Counted from the stretch's first letter, positions 29,600 through 43,336 are shown. The stretch: 64,000 bases of DNA from Peptococcaceae bacterium (GCA_023249405.1 JAHFCR010000009.1:1-64000); one strand, 5' to 3'. Translations and numbers: made by a program. The notes: a model not told the origin generated them from the sequence alone.

Positions 29600-30805
29600 A
29601 TGGCTAAGAAGAAGTACGAGCGCACCAAGCCACATGTCAACATCGGGACGATCGGCCACGTGGACCACGGCAAGACCACCCTTACCGCAGCCATCACTAT
29701 CTGTCTGAGCAAGAAGGGCCTGGCTACGGCGACTGCTTATGGTGAAATTGACAAGGCCCCGGAAGAGCGGGAGCGCGGTATTACTATCGCCATCGCCCAC
29801 GTGGAATATGAAACCGAGAAGCGGCACTATGCTCACGTTGACTGCCCCGGTCACGCCGACTACATCAAGAACATGATCACCGGCGCCGCCCAGATGGACG
29901 GAGCGATCCTGGTAGTCTCAGCTGCCGACGGTCCCATGCCTCAGACCCGTGAACATATTCTGCTGGCTCGTCAGGTCGGCGTCAAGTACATCGTGGTCTA
30001 TCTGAACAAGGCAGACATGGTCGATGACCCCGAACTGATGGAGTTGGTCGAGTTGGAAGTTCGGGAACTACTCACCGAATATGAATTTCCCGGCGACGAT
30101 ATACCGATCATTGCCGGCAGTGCTCTCAAGGCGATGGAATGCGGCTGTGGCAGTTCGGAGTGCGAGGCCTGCGGTTCCATTCAGAAGCTGATGGATGCAG
30201 TAGATGCCTATATTCCGACTCCGGAGCGTGCTACAGACAAGCCGTTTATGATGGCGATTGAGGACGTTTTCACCATCACCGGCCGCGGCACCGTGGTCAC
30301 CGGCAGGGTCGATCGCGGTACTGTCAAGGTACAGGAAGAGGTCGAAATGATCGGCCTGCACGAACAATCACGCAAGGTCATAGTCACAGGCGTGGAGATG
30401 TTTCGGAAGATGCTGGACCAGGGTATCGCCGGCGACAACATCGGCGTTCTGCTCCGGGGTGTCGACCGGAAAGACGTGGAACGCGGCATGGTGATCGCCA
30501 AACCCGGTTCTATCAAGCCGCATACCAAGTTCAAGGGCCAGGTCTACGTCCTGACCAAGGAAGAAGGAGGCCGTCACACTCCGTTCTTCCAGGGTTACCG
30601 CCCGCAGTTCTATTTCCGGACCACCGACGTCACCGGCGTCATCAAGCTTCCTGAGGGAGTGGAGATGGTTATGCCCGGTGACAATATCAATATGGATGTG
30701 GAACTGATCACCCCGATCGCCATCGAAGAGGGACTGCGGTTTGCTATCCGCGAGGGTGGCCGTACCGTGGGATCCGGTGTCGTTACGGGCATCACTACAG
30801 GCTGA
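29600..30805 (+). CDS. tuf: Elongation factor Tu with Cys-rich G-domain insert
   Basis: 401 residues. The GTPase motifs are [17 protein letters not shown] and NKADMVDD. Domain 2 starts with [21 protein letters not shown]. In the loop after [10 protein letters not shown] there is a short insert with four further cysteines ([11 protein letters not shown]), a form I know from Desulfotomaculum/Pelotomaculum relatives. Switch I reads [12 protein letters not shown] rather than the commoner INTAHVEY. ATG at 29600 with AAGGGAAGGA. It is the only tuf in the window. Confidence 0.96.
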   Translation: MAKKKYERTKPHVNIGTIGHVDHGKTTLTAAITICLSKKGLATATAYGEIDKAPEERERGITIAIAHVEYETEKRHYAHVDCPGHADYIKNMITGAAQMDGAILVVSAADGPMPQTREHILLARQVGVKYIVVYLNKADMVDDPELMELVELEVRELLTEYEFPGDDIPIIAGSALKAMECGCGSSECEACGSIQKLMDAVDAYIPTPERATDKPFMMAIEDVFTITGRGTVVTGRVDRGTVKVQEEVEMIGLHEQSRKVIVTGVEMFRKMLDQGIAGDNIGVLLRGVDRKDVERGMVIAKPGSIKPHTKFKGQVYVLTKEEGGRHTPFFQGYRPQFYFRTTDVTGVIKLPEGVEMVMPGDNINMDVELITPIAIEEGLRFAIREGGRTVGSGVVTGITTG

Positions 30806-30876
30806 TGGTGTGAATGGCCTATTTAGATTTTAAGATGTTCGATGGGCCATCGTGGTGATCTTGAGGAGGAATGTAC

Positions 30877-31185
30877 ATGGCGCGCCAGAAGATCCGCATT
30901 AGATTAAAGGCTTTTGACCATAAAATACTAGACCAGTCGGCGCAGAAGATCGTTGAGACAGCCCAGCGGACAGGGGCGACGATCTCGGGCCCGGTCCCCC
31001 TGCCGACGGAGAAGAGCATCATCACGGTGCTGCGCTCTCCGCACGTGAACAAGGACTCCCGGGAACAGTTTGAGATGCGCACCCATAAGCGGTTGATTGA
31101 CATCCTGGAACCAACTCCGAAGACGATCGACGCTCTCATGCGCCTTGACCTTCCGGCCGGAGTTGATATCGAGATCAAACTTTGA
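30877..31185 (+). CDS. rpsJ: 30S ribosomal protein S10
   Basis: 102 residues. [20 protein letters not shown] and the loop IKL-type end are typical. It is the first gene of the S10 operon and the NusE partner in antitermination. ATG at 30877 is eight bases after GAGGAGG. Confidence 0.97.
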   Translation: MARQKIRIRLKAFDHKILDQSAQKIVETAQRTGATISGPVPLPTEKSIITVLRSPHVNKDSREQFEMRTHKRLIDILEPTPKTIDALMRLDLPAGVDIEIKL

Positions 31186-31195
31186 CGGGGTGTAA

Positions 31196-31353
31196 GGCCG
31201 GCTAATCTTGATTGTGAGCGAAGCGAAGATCAGGTGTGCTGAGTGCCCACACCCGCCGGGTGCCCGTCCCGGGTGCCCGCAAAAGCGGGCGCGGTGCGGC
31301 GAGGCACAGTGCCCGGTACCCGCCTTGGTGGGCAGAACGCCCGCCGGGTGCGG
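31196..31353. repeat. GC-rich intergenic repeat, family D-like (rpsJ-rplC)
   Basis: It has many CCGGGTGCCC and GGTACCCGCC words with local hairpins such as GCCCGC-AAAA-GCGGGC. It is shaped like the other family D spacers, which mix GGGTACCC-type palindromes, and stops just before the rplC SD. Confidence 0.5.
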
Positions 31354-31374
31354 TAGAACGTGGAGGTGAAACAG

Positions 31375-32004
31375 TTGCGCAAAGGAATGCTCGGAAGAAA
31401 AATTGGCATGACGCAGGTCTTCGACGAACAGGGTAAAGCTGTCCCGGTGACGGTGATCGAGGCCGGGCCGTGCACTGTTGTCAACATCAGGACTCTGGAG
31501 CGGGATGGCTATACTGCCCTGCAGCTGGGTCATGAAGAGGTGCGCGGTGAGAAGCTGAATCGCCCCCTGCGCGGCCAGTTTACTAAAGCGAAAGTTAAGC
31601 CGCAGCGCTTTTTGCGGGAGATCAGGGTGGAAGCCGAGGATCTCAAAGAATTTGCAGTCGGCCAGGAGATTAAGGTTGATGTCTTCAGCCCCGGCGATTA
31701 TGTGGATGTCCGCGGTATTTCCAAGGGCAAGGGCTTTGCCGGCGGTATCAAGAGACACGGCATGCACCGCGGTCCCATGAAGCACGGCTCCAAGTACCAC
31801 CGCCGGCCTGGATCCTTGGGAGCAAAGGGTCCCGCCCGGGTTTTTAAGGGCCGCAAGCTGCCCGGACGAATGGGCGGCGAGGCGGTTACAGTTCAGCACC
31901 TAAGAGTGGTCCAGGTGGACCCGGCACGCAACCTGTTACTGCTCAGGGGCGCGGTCCCCGGCCCGAGGGTCGGGCTGATTCTGATCAGGGATTCGCTGCG
32001 CTAG
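31375..32004 (+). CDS. rplC: 50S ribosomal protein L3
   Basis: 209 residues when started at TTG 31375, eight bases after GGAGGTG; the upstream GTG at 31360 overlaps the [18 protein letters not shown] is the family start. The tryptophan-finger region includes [10 protein letters not shown] and [19 protein letters not shown]. Confidence 0.96.
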   Translation: MRKGMLGRKIGMTQVFDEQGKAVPVTVIEAGPCTVVNIRTLERDGYTALQLGHEEVRGEKLNRPLRGQFTKAKVKPQRFLREIRVEAEDLKEFAVGQEIKVDVFSPGDYVDVRGISKGKGFAGGIKRHGMHRGPMKHGSKYHRRPGSLGAKGPARVFKGRKLPGRMGGEAVTVQHLRVVQVDPARNLLLLRGAVPGPRVGLILIRDSLR

Positions 32005-32024
32005 CCGGAAAGGAGCTAATGATC

Positions 32025-32654
32025 ATGCCTAAAGCTGTTTTATACAACGCCAATGGAGACCGGGTAGGCGACCTTGACCTGAGTGAGCAGGTATTTGGAA
32101 CACCTGTCCACGAGGCTTTGATGCATCAGGCCGTGGTACGCCACCTGGCGAACCAGCGCCTGGGCACTGCGGATACCAAGACCCGGGGTGAAGTCCAGGG
32201 CTCCACTCGCAAGCCCTGGCGCCAGAAGGGGACTGGCCGGGCACGCGTCGGAAGCATTCGGACACCGTTGTGGCGTGGTGGCGGTATCGTATTCGGGCCG
32301 CACCCGCGCAAGTATACACAGGCATTACCCAAGAAGATGCGTCGGCTGGCCCTGAAGTCCGCCCTGGCAGCCCGGGCTGGAGCAGGAGATGTGATTGTGA
32401 TCGAGGAGTTTGCGATCACGGAGCCGAAGACCAAGTTCATAGCCGGTCTGCTCAAAACGATCGAGATCAGCGCCGGGGCCATGCTGGTTACCGGTGAGCG
32501 CCAATTACTGCTGGAACGTGTCACCAACAACTTGCCGGGCGTATGGTGCACACCGGCTGACCAGGTTAACGTCTACAACTTGTTGGCCGCAGATAAGATC
32601 GTCTTTACCCGGGGCGCCCTGGACCGGTTGGGGGAGGTGTTGGCTGATGCGTAG
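32025..32654 (+). CDS. rplD: 50S ribosomal protein L4
   Basis: 209 residues. It has the tunnel loop [19 protein letters not shown], then [13 protein letters not shown] at 32025 is nine bases after AAGGAG; ATG at 32019 is closer and less likely. It overlaps rplW by eight bases. Confidence 0.96.
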   Translation: MPKAVLYNANGDRVGDLDLSEQVFGTPVHEALMHQAVVRHLANQRLGTADTKTRGEVQGSTRKPWRQKGTGRARVGSIRTPLWRGGGIVFGPHPRKYTQALPKKMRRLALKSALAARAGAGDVIVIEEFAITEPKTKFIAGLLKTIEISAGAMLVTGERQLLLERVTNNLPGVWCTPADQVNVYNLLAADKIVFTRGALDRLGEVLADA

Positions 32655-32943
32655 CCCGCAAGATACACTGCTAAGACCAGTCGTGACAGAGAAGGCTGTG
32701 GATCTGGTCAGGAGTGAGAACAAGTATACATTTTACGTTAATCCGAAATCGAACAAGATCGAGATCAAACAGGCAGTAGAGGCTTTATTCAAGGTGCAGG
32801 TGCTGGCAGTCAACACCGCCAACCTCAAGGGGAAGAGAAGGAAGGTCGGACGCTCTCCGGAGGGGTTCCGGCCGGATCGCAAGAAGGCGGTTGTCTCCCT
32901 GCGCCCGGGCGATAAGATCGAGATCTTTGAAGGGCTGCTCTAA
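32647..32943 (+). CDS. rplW: 50S ribosomal protein L23
   Basis: 98 residues. It has [34 protein letters not shown] and a basic loop. It lines the tunnel exit and docks SRP and trigger factor. ATG at 32647 follows GGAGGTG inside the rplD end, so the two are translationally coupled. Confidence 0.96.
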   Translation: MRSPQDTLLRPVVTEKAVDLVRSENKYTFYVNPKSNKIEIKQAVEALFKVQVLAVNTANLKGKRRKVGRSPEGFRPDRKKAVVSLRPGDKIEIFEGLL

Positions 32944-33016
32944 AGAGAAGTTGAGAAGCGGGATCCTTTACCCCTCGGACTTCCCAAACAGCCTGCATTA
33001 TTAGGAGGGAAAGGCA

Positions 33017-33844
33017 ATGCCCATCAAGAAATACAAGCCAACATCCCCTGGCCGGCGCCAGATGGCCGTTCTGACTTATGAAGAGCTGACCACCGACAAG
33101 CCGGAACGTTCGCTGTTGGAGCCGCTCCGCAAGCAAGCCGGGCGCAACAATATGGGACGAATCTCGGTGCGGCACCGTGGCGGCGGGCAGAAGCGTTTTT
33201 ACCGGGTGATCGATTTTAAGCGGGACAAGGACGGCATTCCGGCCAAGGTAGCGACTCTGGAATATGACCCCAACCGCTCGGCGAACATTGCCCTGCTTCA
33301 TTACGCCGATGGGGAGAAGCGTTACATTCTGGCGCCCCTCGGTCTAAAAGTGGGAGATACCCTGGTCTCTGGTGTTGACGTGGACATAAAACCGGGTAAC
33401 ACGTTGCCACTGAAAAATATCCCCACTGGTACGCTGCTGCACAACATCGAATTGAATCCCGGCCGGGGTGGCCAGATGGTGCGTTCAGCGGGGGGAGTTG
33501 CCCAGCTGATGGCCAAAGAGGGAGATTATGCCCACATCCGGATGCCTTCCGGAGAGGTGAGGTTAGTGCACCTCCGATGCCGGGCGACCATTGGCCAGAT
33601 TGGCAACCTGGACTTCGAGAATGTCAGTGTTGGCAAGGCCGGACGTACACGCTGGAAGGGAATCAGACCGACAGTGCGCGGTTCCGTGATGAATCCAGTT
33701 GACCACCCGCATGGTGGCGGCGAGGGCCGTTCACCGATCGGGCGCAATCCATGTACACCTTGGGGCAAGCCGGCATTGGGCGCCAAGACGCGGCACAAGA
33801 GGAAGGCTTCAGATAAAATGATCGTCAAGCGGCGCACCAAATAG
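33017..33844 (+). CDS. rplB: 50S ribosomal protein L2
   Basis: 275 residues. It has [31 protein letters not shown] and the C-terminal peptidyl-transferase loop [19 protein letters not shown] at 33017 follows AGGAGGG. The spacer before it (32944-33016) has a GAGAAGTTGAGAAGCGGGA word, a scrap of repeat family A. Confidence 0.97.
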   Translation: MPIKKYKPTSPGRRQMAVLTYEELTTDKPERSLLEPLRKQAGRNNMGRISVRHRGGGQKRFYRVIDFKRDKDGIPAKVATLEYDPNRSANIALLHYADGEKRYILAPLGLKVGDTLVSGVDVDIKPGNTLPLKNIPTGTLLHNIELNPGRGGQMVRSAGGVAQLMAKEGDYAHIRMPSGEVRLVHLRCRATIGQIGNLDFENVSVGKAGRTRWKGIRPTVRGSVMNPVDHPHGGGEGRSPIGRNPCTPWGKPALGAKTRHKRKASDKMIVKRRTK

Positions 33845-33869
33845 CGGCGCTTAAGGAGGGAAACTAGCA

Positions 33870-34154
33870 GTGGGCCGTTCTCTCAAAAAAGGACCGTACT
33901 GCGAACAGGTACTGTTGGACCGGATCAACGACATGAATGAAAAGGGCGCCAAAAAGGTTTTCAAGACCTGGTCCCGGCGTTCGACCGTGTTTCCGGAGTT
34001 TGTAGGACACACCATAGCCGTGCACGATGGGCGGCGGCATGTCCCCATCTACATCACCGAAGACATGGTAGGCCATAAGTTGGGCGAATTTGCGCCGACC
34101 CGGACCTTCCGCGGCCATGGTGCACATACGGAACGCTCAACATCACTGAAATAG
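33870..34154 (+). CDS. rpsS: 30S ribosomal protein S19
   Basis: 94 residues. It has [29 protein letters not shown] and [16 protein letters not shown]. It sits in the 30S head near the A site. GTG at 33870 is nine bases after AAGGAGGG. Confidence 0.97.
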   Translation: MGRSLKKGPYCEQVLLDRINDMNEKGAKKVFKTWSRRSTVFPEFVGHTIAVHDGRRHVPIYITEDMVGHKLGEFAPTRTFRGHGAHTERSTSLK

Positions 34155-34169
34155 AAGGGGTGAACAGCC

Positions 34170-34511
34170 GTGGAAACAAAGGCCGTCGCGCGCTACATCT
34201 GGATAGCGCCGCGCAAGGTACGCCTGGTGGCTGCCCTGGTGCGTGGCAAGAGGGTCAATGATGCGCTGGCTATTCTGCGCTTTGCACCTCAGGGCGCGGC
34301 ACAGCCGGTCTCCAAGGTGGTGCGTTCGGCTCAGGCCAACGCCGAGCACAACCACAACCTGGATGCAGACGAACTTTTCATCAAGGCGATCTGCATCGAC
34401 GAGGGTCCGGTGCTCAAGCGGTTTCGGGCCAGGGCTCGGGGCCGGGCTGATGTAAGACGCCGCAGGACTTGTCACATTACCGTGGTAGTGGCTGATGGAA
34501 AGGAGGGGTAG
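34170..34511 (+). CDS. rplV: 50S ribosomal protein L22
   Basis: 113 residues. It has APRKVRLVAALVRGK, the tunnel hairpin around LKRFRARARGRA, and CHITVVV. GTG at 34170 follows AAGGGGTGA. The next gene starts three bases after its stop. Confidence 0.96.
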   Translation: METKAVARYIWIAPRKVRLVAALVRGKRVNDALAILRFAPQGAAQPVSKVVRSAQANAEHNHNLDADELFIKAICIDEGPVLKRFRARARGRADVRRRRTCHITVVVADGKEG

Positions 34512-34514
34512 GCA

Positions 34515-35219
34515 GTGGGACAAAAGGTAAACCCGATCGGCTTCAGGCTGGGAATCATCAGGGATTGGGACTCCAAGTGGTATGCGGGCCGAAATTATCG
34601 AGACCTGCTCCATGAGGATATCGCTCTGCGCAACTATATCAAGAAGAAGCTGTTCGTGGCCGGCATCTCCCGGATCGAGATCGAAAGGGCGGCCAACCGC
34701 GTACGCCTCACCATTCATACAGCCAAGCCAGGGATTGTCATTGGCCGGGGCGGAACCGAAGTGGAGTTGCTACGGAAAGATCTGGAGCGGATCACCGGCA
34801 AGCAAGTCAATGTAAACATCATCGAGATCAAGCGTCCGGAACTGGAAGCTCAACTGGTGGCTGAAAATGTGGCTGCTCAGCTGGAGAAGCGCATCGCTTT
34901 TCGCCGGGCAATCAAGCAGGCGGTATCCCGTTCCATGCGCATGGGTGCCCAAGGTATCCGGATCGGTGTCAACGGACGCCTGGGTGGGGCTGAAATGGCT
35001 CGTAGTGAATGGCACAGCGAAGGTAAGGTCCCCCTTCAGACCCTGAGGGCCGATATTGATTATGGTTTTGCTGAAGCCAGCACCACCTATGGCAAGATCG
35101 GGGTCAAGGTAAAGCTTTACCGGGGCGAGATTCTTCCTGAAAAGAAGAAGCGTATTGCGCCTGCCGGGAACCCGGAACGGGTGGAGCACCCGACCGGGGC
35201 TGAGGGAGGCGAGGGTTAA
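34515..35219 (+). CDS. rpsC: 30S ribosomal protein S3
   Basis: 234 residues. It has [14 protein letters not shown], the KH domain with [20 protein letters not shown], and the C-terminal [16 protein letters not shown] at 34515 follows AAAGGAGGGG. It is part of the mRNA entry helicase site. Confidence 0.97.
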   Translation: MGQKVNPIGFRLGIIRDWDSKWYAGRNYRDLLHEDIALRNYIKKKLFVAGISRIEIERAANRVRLTIHTAKPGIVIGRGGTEVELLRKDLERITGKQVNVNIIEIKRPELEAQLVAENVAAQLEKRIAFRRAIKQAVSRSMRMGAQGIRIGVNGRLGGAEMARSEWHSEGKVPLQTLRADIDYGFAEASTTYGKIGVKVKLYRGEILPEKKKRIAPAGNPERVEHPTGAEGGEG

Positions 35220-35221
35220 AC

Positions 35222-35662
35222 ATGTTGATGCCGAAGCGGGTTATCTATCGCAAACAGCATCTACGCTGGCCAACCGGCAAGATCAACCGGGGCTTCGAAG
35301 TCACCTTTGGGGAGTATGCCTTGCAGGCTCTGGAAGCGGGTTGGATCAGCGCCCGCCAGATCGAAGCTGCCCGTATCGCCATGACCAGGCACGTCAAAAG
35401 GGGCGGTAAAGTTTGGATAAAGATCTTTCCGGACCAGCCGGTTACTGCCAAGCCAGCTGAGACCAGAATGGGAAGCGGCAAGGGAGCCCCCGATTTCTGG
35501 GTGGCCGTGGTCAAACCGGGCCGGGTGCTGTTCGAGTTGGCCGGGGTGCCGGAAGAGGAAGCCCGAGAGGCCATGCGCTTGGCGGGTCATAAGCTTCCGA
35601 TCAAGACCAAGTTTATAAAACGGCAGGAAGCGGGTGGTAGTGATGCCGGTACAGAAGGCTAA
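35222..35662 (+). CDS. rplP: 50S ribosomal protein L16
   Basis: 146 residues. It has [15 protein letters not shown], the [20 protein letters not shown] stretch and [18 protein letters not shown] at 35222 follows GAGGCGAGGG. It overlaps rpmC by 20 bases. Confidence 0.96.
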   Translation: MLMPKRVIYRKQHLRWPTGKINRGFEVTFGEYALQALEAGWISARQIEAARIAMTRHVKRGGKVWIKIFPDQPVTAKPAETRMGSGKGAPDFWVAVVKPGRVLFELAGVPEEEAREAMRLAGHKLPIKTKFIKRQEAGGSDAGTEG

Positions 35663-35903
35663 GGATCTGCGGGACCTGACCGATGACGAGCTGGAGAAAA
35701 AACTGCTCGATTTGAAGGATGAGCTGTTTCGGCTTCGTTTCCAAATGGCTACAGGGCAGTTGGAAAACCCCATGCGGATCCGGGAGGTACACCGGGCCTT
35801 TGCCCGCACCAAGACCATTGCCAGAGAGCGAGAATTGGAACGGGAAAGATCGGACCGGCAGCGCGCCCTGCGCACCGGGGATGTTCAAGTAAGCCAAGGT
35901 TGA
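35643..35903 (+). CDS. rpmC: 50S ribosomal protein L29
   Basis: 86 residues. [20 protein letters not shown] and [18 protein letters not shown] are diagnostic. A C-terminal tail of about 20 charged residues makes it longer than the usual 65-70. ATG at 35643 lies inside the rplP end; the SD AGGAAG is weak, and GTG codons just before it are alternatives. Confidence 0.93.
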   Translation: MPVQKAKDLRDLTDDELEKKLLDLKDELFRLRFQMATGQLENPMRIREVHRAFARTKTIARERELERERSDRQRALRTGDVQVSQG

Positions 35904-35918
35904 TAGGGGGTGGCGCGG

Positions 35919-36233
35919 GTGAACGAGCGAGCACAGCGCAAAACACGTATTGGAACCGTAGTAAGCGATAAGATGGATAAGACCGCGGTCGTGCTGGTGG
36001 AAACTAGAGTCCGGCATCCCCTTTACGGGCGGACTGTAACCCGGTCAAAAAAGTTTATGGCCCATGATGAGACCAACGCCTGCAAGGTAGGGGACAAGGT
36101 TAGAATCATGGAGACGCGTCCGCTGAGCAAAGAGAAACGGTGGCGGGTGTCCGAGATCCTGACCCGGGCTGCCGACAGGGGCATGACCGGAAAGGGGGCA
36201 GTCCCAGGTGATACAGCCGCAAACAATACTTAG
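35919..36233 (+). CDS. rpsQ: 30S ribosomal protein S17
   Basis: 104 residues from GTG 35919 ([20 protein letters not shown]), six bases after GGGGGTGG; GTG at 35910 touches that [23 protein letters not shown] is conserved. The last 20 residues extend past the normal end and overlap rplN by 26 bases. Confidence 0.94.
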   Translation: MNERAQRKTRIGTVVSDKMDKTAVVLVETRVRHPLYGRTVTRSKKFMAHDETNACKVGDKVRIMETRPLSKEKRWRVSEILTRAADRGMTGKGAVPGDTAANNT

Positions 36234-36576
36234 GGCCGGAGACAACACCGGCGCTAAGCGGCTGATGTGCATCCGGGTGATGGGGGGTTCCCTGCGCCGG
36301 TATGCCTCGGTCGGCGACATCATCGTCTGCTCCGTGAAAGAGGCCAGCCCGGGCGGCATGGTTAAAAAGGGTGAGGTGGTGACGGCGGTGGTGGTCAGAA
36401 CCCGCAAAGAGGTCCGCCGCCCGGACGGTTCGTATATCAAATTTAGCGAAAACGCGGCAGTGATAATCAACGACCAGAAAAACCCTCGCGGGACGCGTAT
36501 CTTCGGCCCGGTAGCGCGAGAGCTACGGGATAAGGATTTCATGAAGATCGTTTCTCTGGCGCCAGAGGTGCTCTAA
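36208..36576 (+). CDS. rplN: 50S ribosomal protein L14
   Basis: 122 residues, standard. It has [20 protein letters not shown] and the C-terminal [17 protein letters not shown] at 36208 follows AAAGGGGG within the rpsQ end. Confidence 0.96.
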   Translation: MIQPQTILRAGDNTGAKRLMCIRVMGGSLRRYASVGDIIVCSVKEASPGGMVKKGEVVTAVVVRTRKEVRRPDGSYIKFSENAAVIINDQKNPRGTRIFGPVARELRDKDFMKIVSLAPEVL

Positions 36577-36607
36577 TGAGAGGCACAGGCGGAGGTGAAG
36601 GGAACAG

Positions 36608-36937
36608 ATGATACAGCATAAAGTGCATGTACGCAAGGGCGATACAGTGTTGGTGCTGGCGGGGAAGAGCGCGGGCAAGCGGGGCAAGGTGATCCAGGTC
36701 TATCCTGCCACTCAGAGGGTGATCGTCGAAGGGGTAAACGTTGCCAAGCGTCATAGCCGCCCCACCCGTTCACTGCCGCAGGGAGGGATCGTGGAAAAGG
36801 AAGCCCCGATCGCCGGTTCCAATGTGATGCTGGTCTGCAGCAAGTGCAGTCAGCCAACCCGCGTGGCCAAGAAGCTGGTGGATCAGAAATACTTCCGGGC
36901 TTGCAAGAAATGCGGGGAAATTATTGACAAGCAGTAA
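36608..36937 (+). CDS. rplX: 50S ribosomal protein L24, zinc-ribbon form
   Basis: 109 residues. The KOW domain ([19 protein letters not shown]) is followed by a CSKC...CKKC zinc-ribbon end. L24 starts 50S assembly. ATG at 36608 follows GGAGGTGAAGG. A family A repeat follows its stop. Confidence 0.95.
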   Translation: MIQHKVHVRKGDTVLVLAGKSAGKRGKVIQVYPATQRVIVEGVNVAKRHSRPTRSLPQGGIVEKEAPIAGSNVMLVCSKCSQPTRVAKKLVDQKYFRACKKCGEIIDKQ

Positions 36938-36941
36938 TATT

Positions 36942-37065
36942 GAGATGTGGGAAGCGAGATGTGGGAAGTGGGAATAGAAGACCAGGTGCCCGGGCGCCCT
37001 CAGAGCGGGGCGCGAAACCAATGTCGGCAGGGGTCTCACTTCAAACCTCACACGTCGCACATCCC
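36942..37065. repeat. Palindromic intergenic repeat, family A (rplX-rplE)
   Basis: The left arm contains GGGAAGTGGGAATAGAAGACC, written here as two overlapping words GGGAAGTGGGAA and AATAGAAGACC. A GGTGCCCGGGCGCCCTCAG core follows. The right arm ends CTCACTTCAAACCTCACAC and CGCACATCCC. AAGGAGG of rplE begins two bases later. It is the same plan as 26426-26506 and 44168-44319. Confidence 0.8.
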
Positions 37066-37083
37066 ATAAGGAGGCAGTGGTTG

Positions 37084-37623
37084 ATGGGGCTGAAAGAGCG
37101 CTATCGTCAGGAGATCGTTCCCCAGATGGTGAAGAAGTACAATTATAAAAACGTGATGCAGGTGCCGACCTTGGAAAAGGTTGTCGTCAATATGGGCGTA
37201 GGCGAAGCCATTCAGAACCCCAAGTCGCTGGAAGCGGCGGTGAACGATATGACTACCATCACCGGCCAGCGTCCGGTGGTGACCAAGGCTCGCAAATCCA
37301 TCGCAGCCTTTAAGCTGCGTGAGGGCATGAAGATTGGCTGCAAGGTCACGTTGCGGGGTAACCGTATGTACGACTTTATTGACAAACTGGTCGGTGTAGT
37401 ATTGCCCAGGGTGCGTGACTTCCGGGGGGTTTCGCCCAAGTCCTTCGACGGGCGGGGTAATTATACCCTGGGGCTCAGGGAGCAGGTGATCTTCCCGGAG
37501 ATCGATTACGATAAGATCGACAAGGCCAGGGGAATGGATATTGTCGTGGTAACCACCGCAAAGACCGATGAGGAAGCGCGGGATCTGCTCCGTCTGGTAG
37601 GCATGCCCTTCCGGGAAAGCTGA
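37084..37623 (+). CDS. rplE: 50S ribosomal protein L5
   Basis: 179 residues. It has [36 protein letters not shown] and [18 protein letters not shown]. It binds 5S rRNA. ATG at 37084 is nine bases after AAGGAGG. Confidence 0.97.
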   Translation: MGLKERYRQEIVPQMVKKYNYKNVMQVPTLEKVVVNMGVGEAIQNPKSLEAAVNDMTTITGQRPVVTKARKSIAAFKLREGMKIGCKVTLRGNRMYDFIDKLVGVVLPRVRDFRGVSPKSFDGRGNYTLGLREQVIFPEIDYDKIDKARGMDIVVVTTAKTDEEARDLLRLVGMPFRES

Positions 37624-37705
37624 CATTGAAGAGGGCAGATGTACGAGGTTGGAGAAAGCTGTTGGAAACTTGAAAGGCTATCTGAAAACCCGGGGGGCAA
37701 GCAAG

Positions 37706-37751
37706 TGATGGATCAATCTGAATCCGACTTCCGGCGTCAGACTTCCGATTT
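37706..37751. repeat. Intergenic repeat, family B (rplE-rpsZ)
   Basis: It contains AATCCGACTTCCGGCG and GTCAGACTTCCGATT directly before the rpsZ SD. It shares GACTTCCG words with the elements before fusA and rpmD. Confidence 0.45.
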
Positions 37752-37765
37752 AAGGAGGAATGTAA

Positions 37766-37951
37766 GTGGCTAAAAAATCTTTGATTGCCAAGCAAATGAG
37801 ACCGTCAAAGTTCAAGGTCCGGGCCTATAACCGCTGCAAGCTCTGTGGGCGGCCGCGCGCCTACCTGCGTAAATATGGAATGTGCCGTATCTGTTTCCGG
37901 GAACTAGCTTTCAAGGGGCAGATCCCCGGTGTGGTTAAGGCTAGCTGGTAA
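37766..37951 (+). CDS. rpsZ: 30S ribosomal protein S14, zinc form (type Z)
   Basis: 61 residues, the short zinc-binding form. It has [20 protein letters not shown], with both cysteine pairs present. GTG at 37766 follows AAGGAGG. It sits between rplE and rpsH as in other spc operons. Confidence 0.97.
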   Translation: MAKKSLIAKQMRPSKFKVRAYNRCKLCGRPRAYLRKYGMCRICFRELAFKGQIPGVVKASW

Positions 37952-37980
37952 AGCGGCACAAAGGAGGCTCTGAAACACAG

Positions 37981-38376
37981 ATGTTGACAGACCCGATTGC
38001 AGATTTCTTAACCCGCATCCGCAACGCGAACCAGGCCAACAAGGAGCGCGTAGAGATCCCCAATTCCAGGATGAAGCGGGCACTGGCCGAGATTATGAAG
38101 AATGAGGGTTTCCTGCGGAACTACGACAAGATTGACGATGGCAAACAGGGAGTCCTGCGCCTCTACCTGAAGTATGGACCCAATAAGACGAAGGTCCTCA
38201 CCGGGCTGAAGCGGATCAGCAAACCGGGTTTGCGTGTATACGTACAGAAGGATGAGGTTCCGAAAGTGCTAGGCGGCTTGGGGCTCGCCATTATTTCGAC
38301 CCCCAAAGGCCTGATGACGGATAAGCAGGCCAGACAGGACGGTTTGGGCGGAGAAGTTATCTGCTACATTTGGTAA
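37981..38376 (+). CDS. rpsH: 30S ribosomal protein S8
   Basis: 131 residues. It opens [17 protein letters not shown] and ends [25 protein letters not shown] is the conserved loop. ATG at 37981 is 13 bases after AAAGGAGG, slightly longer than usual. It binds helix 21 of 16S rRNA. Confidence 0.96.
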   Translation: MLTDPIADFLTRIRNANQANKERVEIPNSRMKRALAEIMKNEGFLRNYDKIDDGKQGVLRLYLKYGPNKTKVLTGLKRISKPGLRVYVQKDEVPKVLGGLGLAIISTPKGLMTDKQARQDGLGGEVICYIW

Positions 38377-38389
38377 GGGAGGTGACGCC

Positions 38390-38938
38390 ATGTCCAGGGT
38401 GGGACGTCTTCCGGTGGCAATACCGGCAGGAGTAGATGTGAAGATCGACGGTAATCTGGTGGAGATCAACGGTCCCAAAGGGATGCTGAAGCGAGAGGTG
38501 CATCCTGCAATTGGAGTCGCTCGCCAGGAAGCCGCACTGGTGGTCACCCGACCGTCGGACGAAAAACAGCATCGGGCGCTGCATGGATTGACCCGAGCGT
38601 TGTTGCAGAATATGGTGGACGGCGTGACCAAGGGCTTTACCCGTAAACTGGAGTTAGTGGGTGTCGGTTACCGTGCTGCTAAACAGGGCGACAAACTGGT
38701 GCTCACAGTGGGCTATGCCCATACAGTAGAGATCGACCCGGGCAAGAACCTGAGTATTGAGGTGCCGGCGCCGAACAAGATCAGTGTTAATGGCATCGAT
38801 AAGGAACAGGTAGGCGCCTTGGCGGCGAAAATCCGGGCGGTACGCCAGCCGGAACCCTATAAGGGGAAGGGCATCAAATACGAGGATGAAGTGATCAGGC
38901 GCAAGGTTGGCAAAGCAGGCGTAAAGGGCAAGAAGTAA
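38390..38938 (+). CDS. rplF: 50S ribosomal protein L6
   Basis: 182 residues. It has [30 protein letters not shown] and the C-terminal motif [22 protein letters not shown] at 38390 follows GGAGGTGAC. Confidence 0.97.
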   Translation: MSRVGRLPVAIPAGVDVKIDGNLVEINGPKGMLKREVHPAIGVARQEAALVVTRPSDEKQHRALHGLTRALLQNMVDGVTKGFTRKLELVGVGYRAAKQGDKLVLTVGYAHTVEIDPGKNLSIEVPAPNKISVNGIDKEQVGALAAKIRAVRQPEPYKGKGIKYEDEVIRRKVGKAGVKGKK

Positions 38939-38952
38939 GGGGTGACAGTAGA

Positions 38953-39318
38953 ATGCCGAGAGAGACACGTCAGGAAATTCGTCAACGCAAGCACGTACGG
39001 GTCCGGAAAAAGGTGTTCGGCACACCGGAACGGCCGCGGTTGTGTGTGTACAGGAGCCTCAACCATATCTACGCCCAGGTGATCGACGATGTGCAGGGCC
39101 GGACGCTGGTTGCTGTCTCCACTCTAGCTCCGGAGTTCCGTGGCGGCGAGGGCAGCAGGAAGAACGCTGAGGCTGCTCGCGGTATTGGCAAGTTGGTTGC
39201 CGAACGGGCACTGGCGCAGGGTATCACCAAGGTTGTGTTTGACCGGGGTGGCAATCTCTACCATGGTCGGGTTGCTGCACTTGCTGAGGCGGCCCGGGAA
39301 CAAGGCCTGGATTTCTAG
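38953..39318 (+). CDS. rplR: 50S ribosomal protein L18
   Basis: 121 residues. It has [28 protein letters not shown] and [14 protein letters not shown]. It binds 5S rRNA with L5. ATG at 38953 with a weak SD (AAGGGGTGACAG) overlapping the rplF stop region. Confidence 0.96.
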   Translation: MPRETRQEIRQRKHVRVRKKVFGTPERPRLCVYRSLNHIYAQVIDDVQGRTLVAVSTLAPEFRGGEGSRKNAEAARGIGKLVAERALAQGITKVVFDRGGNLYHGRVAALAEAAREQGLDF

Positions 39319-39341
39319 AGGTCAAGGGAGGAATCGTTGTT

Positions 39342-39839
39342 TTGCGTATTGATCCCAACGCTCTGGAGTTAACAGAAAAAGTAGTGACTATCAACCGGGT
39401 TGCCAAAGTGGTCAAGGGCGGCCGCCGGTTCAGTTTTAGCGCTCTGGTAGTCGTAGGCGACGGCCAGGGACACGTGGGCGCCGGTCTGGGTAAGGCCGGA
39501 GAGGTGCCGGAAGCTATCAGAAAGGGGATCGAGGATGCTAAAAAGAGCATGATCGAGATCCCCATGAAGGGCACCAGCATTCCCCACGTGGTCACCGGCG
39601 AGTTTGGCGCTGGCAAAGTGCTGCTGAAACCAGCTTCACCCGGTACCGGCGTGATTGCAGGCGGCCCGGTGCGTGCAGTGTTGGAAGCGGCAGGGATCAA
39701 GGACATTCTAACCAAGTCCCTGGGCTCCTCCAATTCCCATAATATGGTGCACGCGACCATTGAAGGCCTCAAGGACTTGAAGCGGGCCGAGAATGTTGCC
39801 AGGTTCCGCGGCAAGACTGTCGAGGAATTAATCGGGTAA
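39342..39839 (+). CDS. rpsE: 30S ribosomal protein S5
   Basis: 165 residues. It has [20 protein letters not shown], the conserved [13 protein letters not shown] and [12 protein letters not shown] near the end. TTG at 39342 is about ten bases after GGGAGG. It is a spectinomycin-site protein. Confidence 0.96.
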   Translation: MRIDPNALELTEKVVTINRVAKVVKGGRRFSFSALVVVGDGQGHVGAGLGKAGEVPEAIRKGIEDAKKSMIEIPMKGTSIPHVVTGEFGAGKVLLKPASPGTGVIAGGPVRAVLEAAGIKDILTKSLGSSNSHNMVHATIEGLKDLKRAENVARFRGKTVEELIG

Positions 39840-39847
39840 GCAGGCAG

Positions 39848-39916
39848 TTTCGGATGCCGGAAGCAAGAAGTCAGAAGCAGAAAGACAATTTAGAGGACAG
39901 ATCTGACTTCGGCATC
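39848..39916. repeat. Intergenic inverted repeat, family B (rpsE-rpmD)
   Basis: GATGCCGGAAGCAAGAAGTC pairs imperfectly with ATCTGACTTCGGCATC across the element. It ends shortly before the AGGAGG of rpmD. Confidence 0.6.
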
Positions 39917-39940
39917 ATGCACCCATAGGAGGAATTGACA

Positions 39941-40150
39941 GTGTCAGATATGTTGCAGATCACCCTGGTCCGTAGCCCGATCGGTTTTCCGAAGCAGCAG
40001 CGTAAAGTGTTACGGGCCCTGGGCTTGGGTAAGATGAACAGTTCGGTGATCCAGGCCGACCAGCCGTCGATCCGGGGCATGATCAGGCACGTCCAGCACC
40101 TGGTGGCAGTAGCACCGGTGGCGCGGCAGGAAGGAGAGAAGAAGGCATGA
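39941..40150 (+). CDS. rpmD: 50S ribosomal protein L30
   Basis: 69 residues. It has [20 protein letters not shown] and [16 protein letters not shown] at 39941 is eight bases after AGGAGG; TTG at 39935 is too close. Its stop overlaps the rplO start (ATGA). Confidence 0.95.
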   Translation: MSDMLQITLVRSPIGFPKQQRKVLRALGLGKMNSSVIQADQPSIRGMIRHVQHLVAVAPVARQEGEKKA

Positions 40151-40587
40151 GACTACATGATCTAAAGCCTGCAGCGGGATCCCGGACTAAAAGCACTCGC
40201 AAGGGCCAGGGCATCGGATCCGGCCTTGGCAAGACCTCCGGGAGAGGACACAAGGGGCAGAAGGCCCGGTCTGGAGGCGGCGTGCGCCGCGGTTTTGAGG
40301 GCGGGCAGATGCCGCTGTCGCGGCGAATCCCCAAGCGAGGGTTTACCAACATCTATCGCGAAGAGATGGCTGTGGTCAATATCAGAGACCTGAACCAACT
40401 GGCGCCTGGAACTGAGGTCACGCCGGACCTTCTCTTCGAGGAGGGGTTTGTCAGGAATCGCGATCTCCGGATCAAACTTCTGGGCCATGGCGCAATAGAC
40501 CGCCCCTTGACCATCAAGGTGCACGGCGCCAGCAAGGGAGCTGTGGAGAAAGTCACAGCTGTCGGCGGCAAGGTTGAGGTGATCTAG
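40147..40587 (+). CDS. rplO: 50S ribosomal protein L15
   Basis: 146 residues. It has [13 protein letters not shown], the basic [20 protein letters not shown] stretch and [13 protein letters not shown] at 40147 overlaps rpmD by four bases, and secY begins right after its stop. Confidence 0.97.
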   Translation: MRLHDLKPAAGSRTKSTRKGQGIGSGLGKTSGRGHKGQKARSGGGVRRGFEGGQMPLSRRIPKRGFTNIYREEMAVVNIRDLNQLAPGTEVTPDLLFEEGFVRNRDLRIKLLGHGAIDRPLTIKVHGASKGAVEKVTAVGGKVEVI

Positions 40588-43335
<2,748 letters not shown>

Positions 43336-43336
43336 G

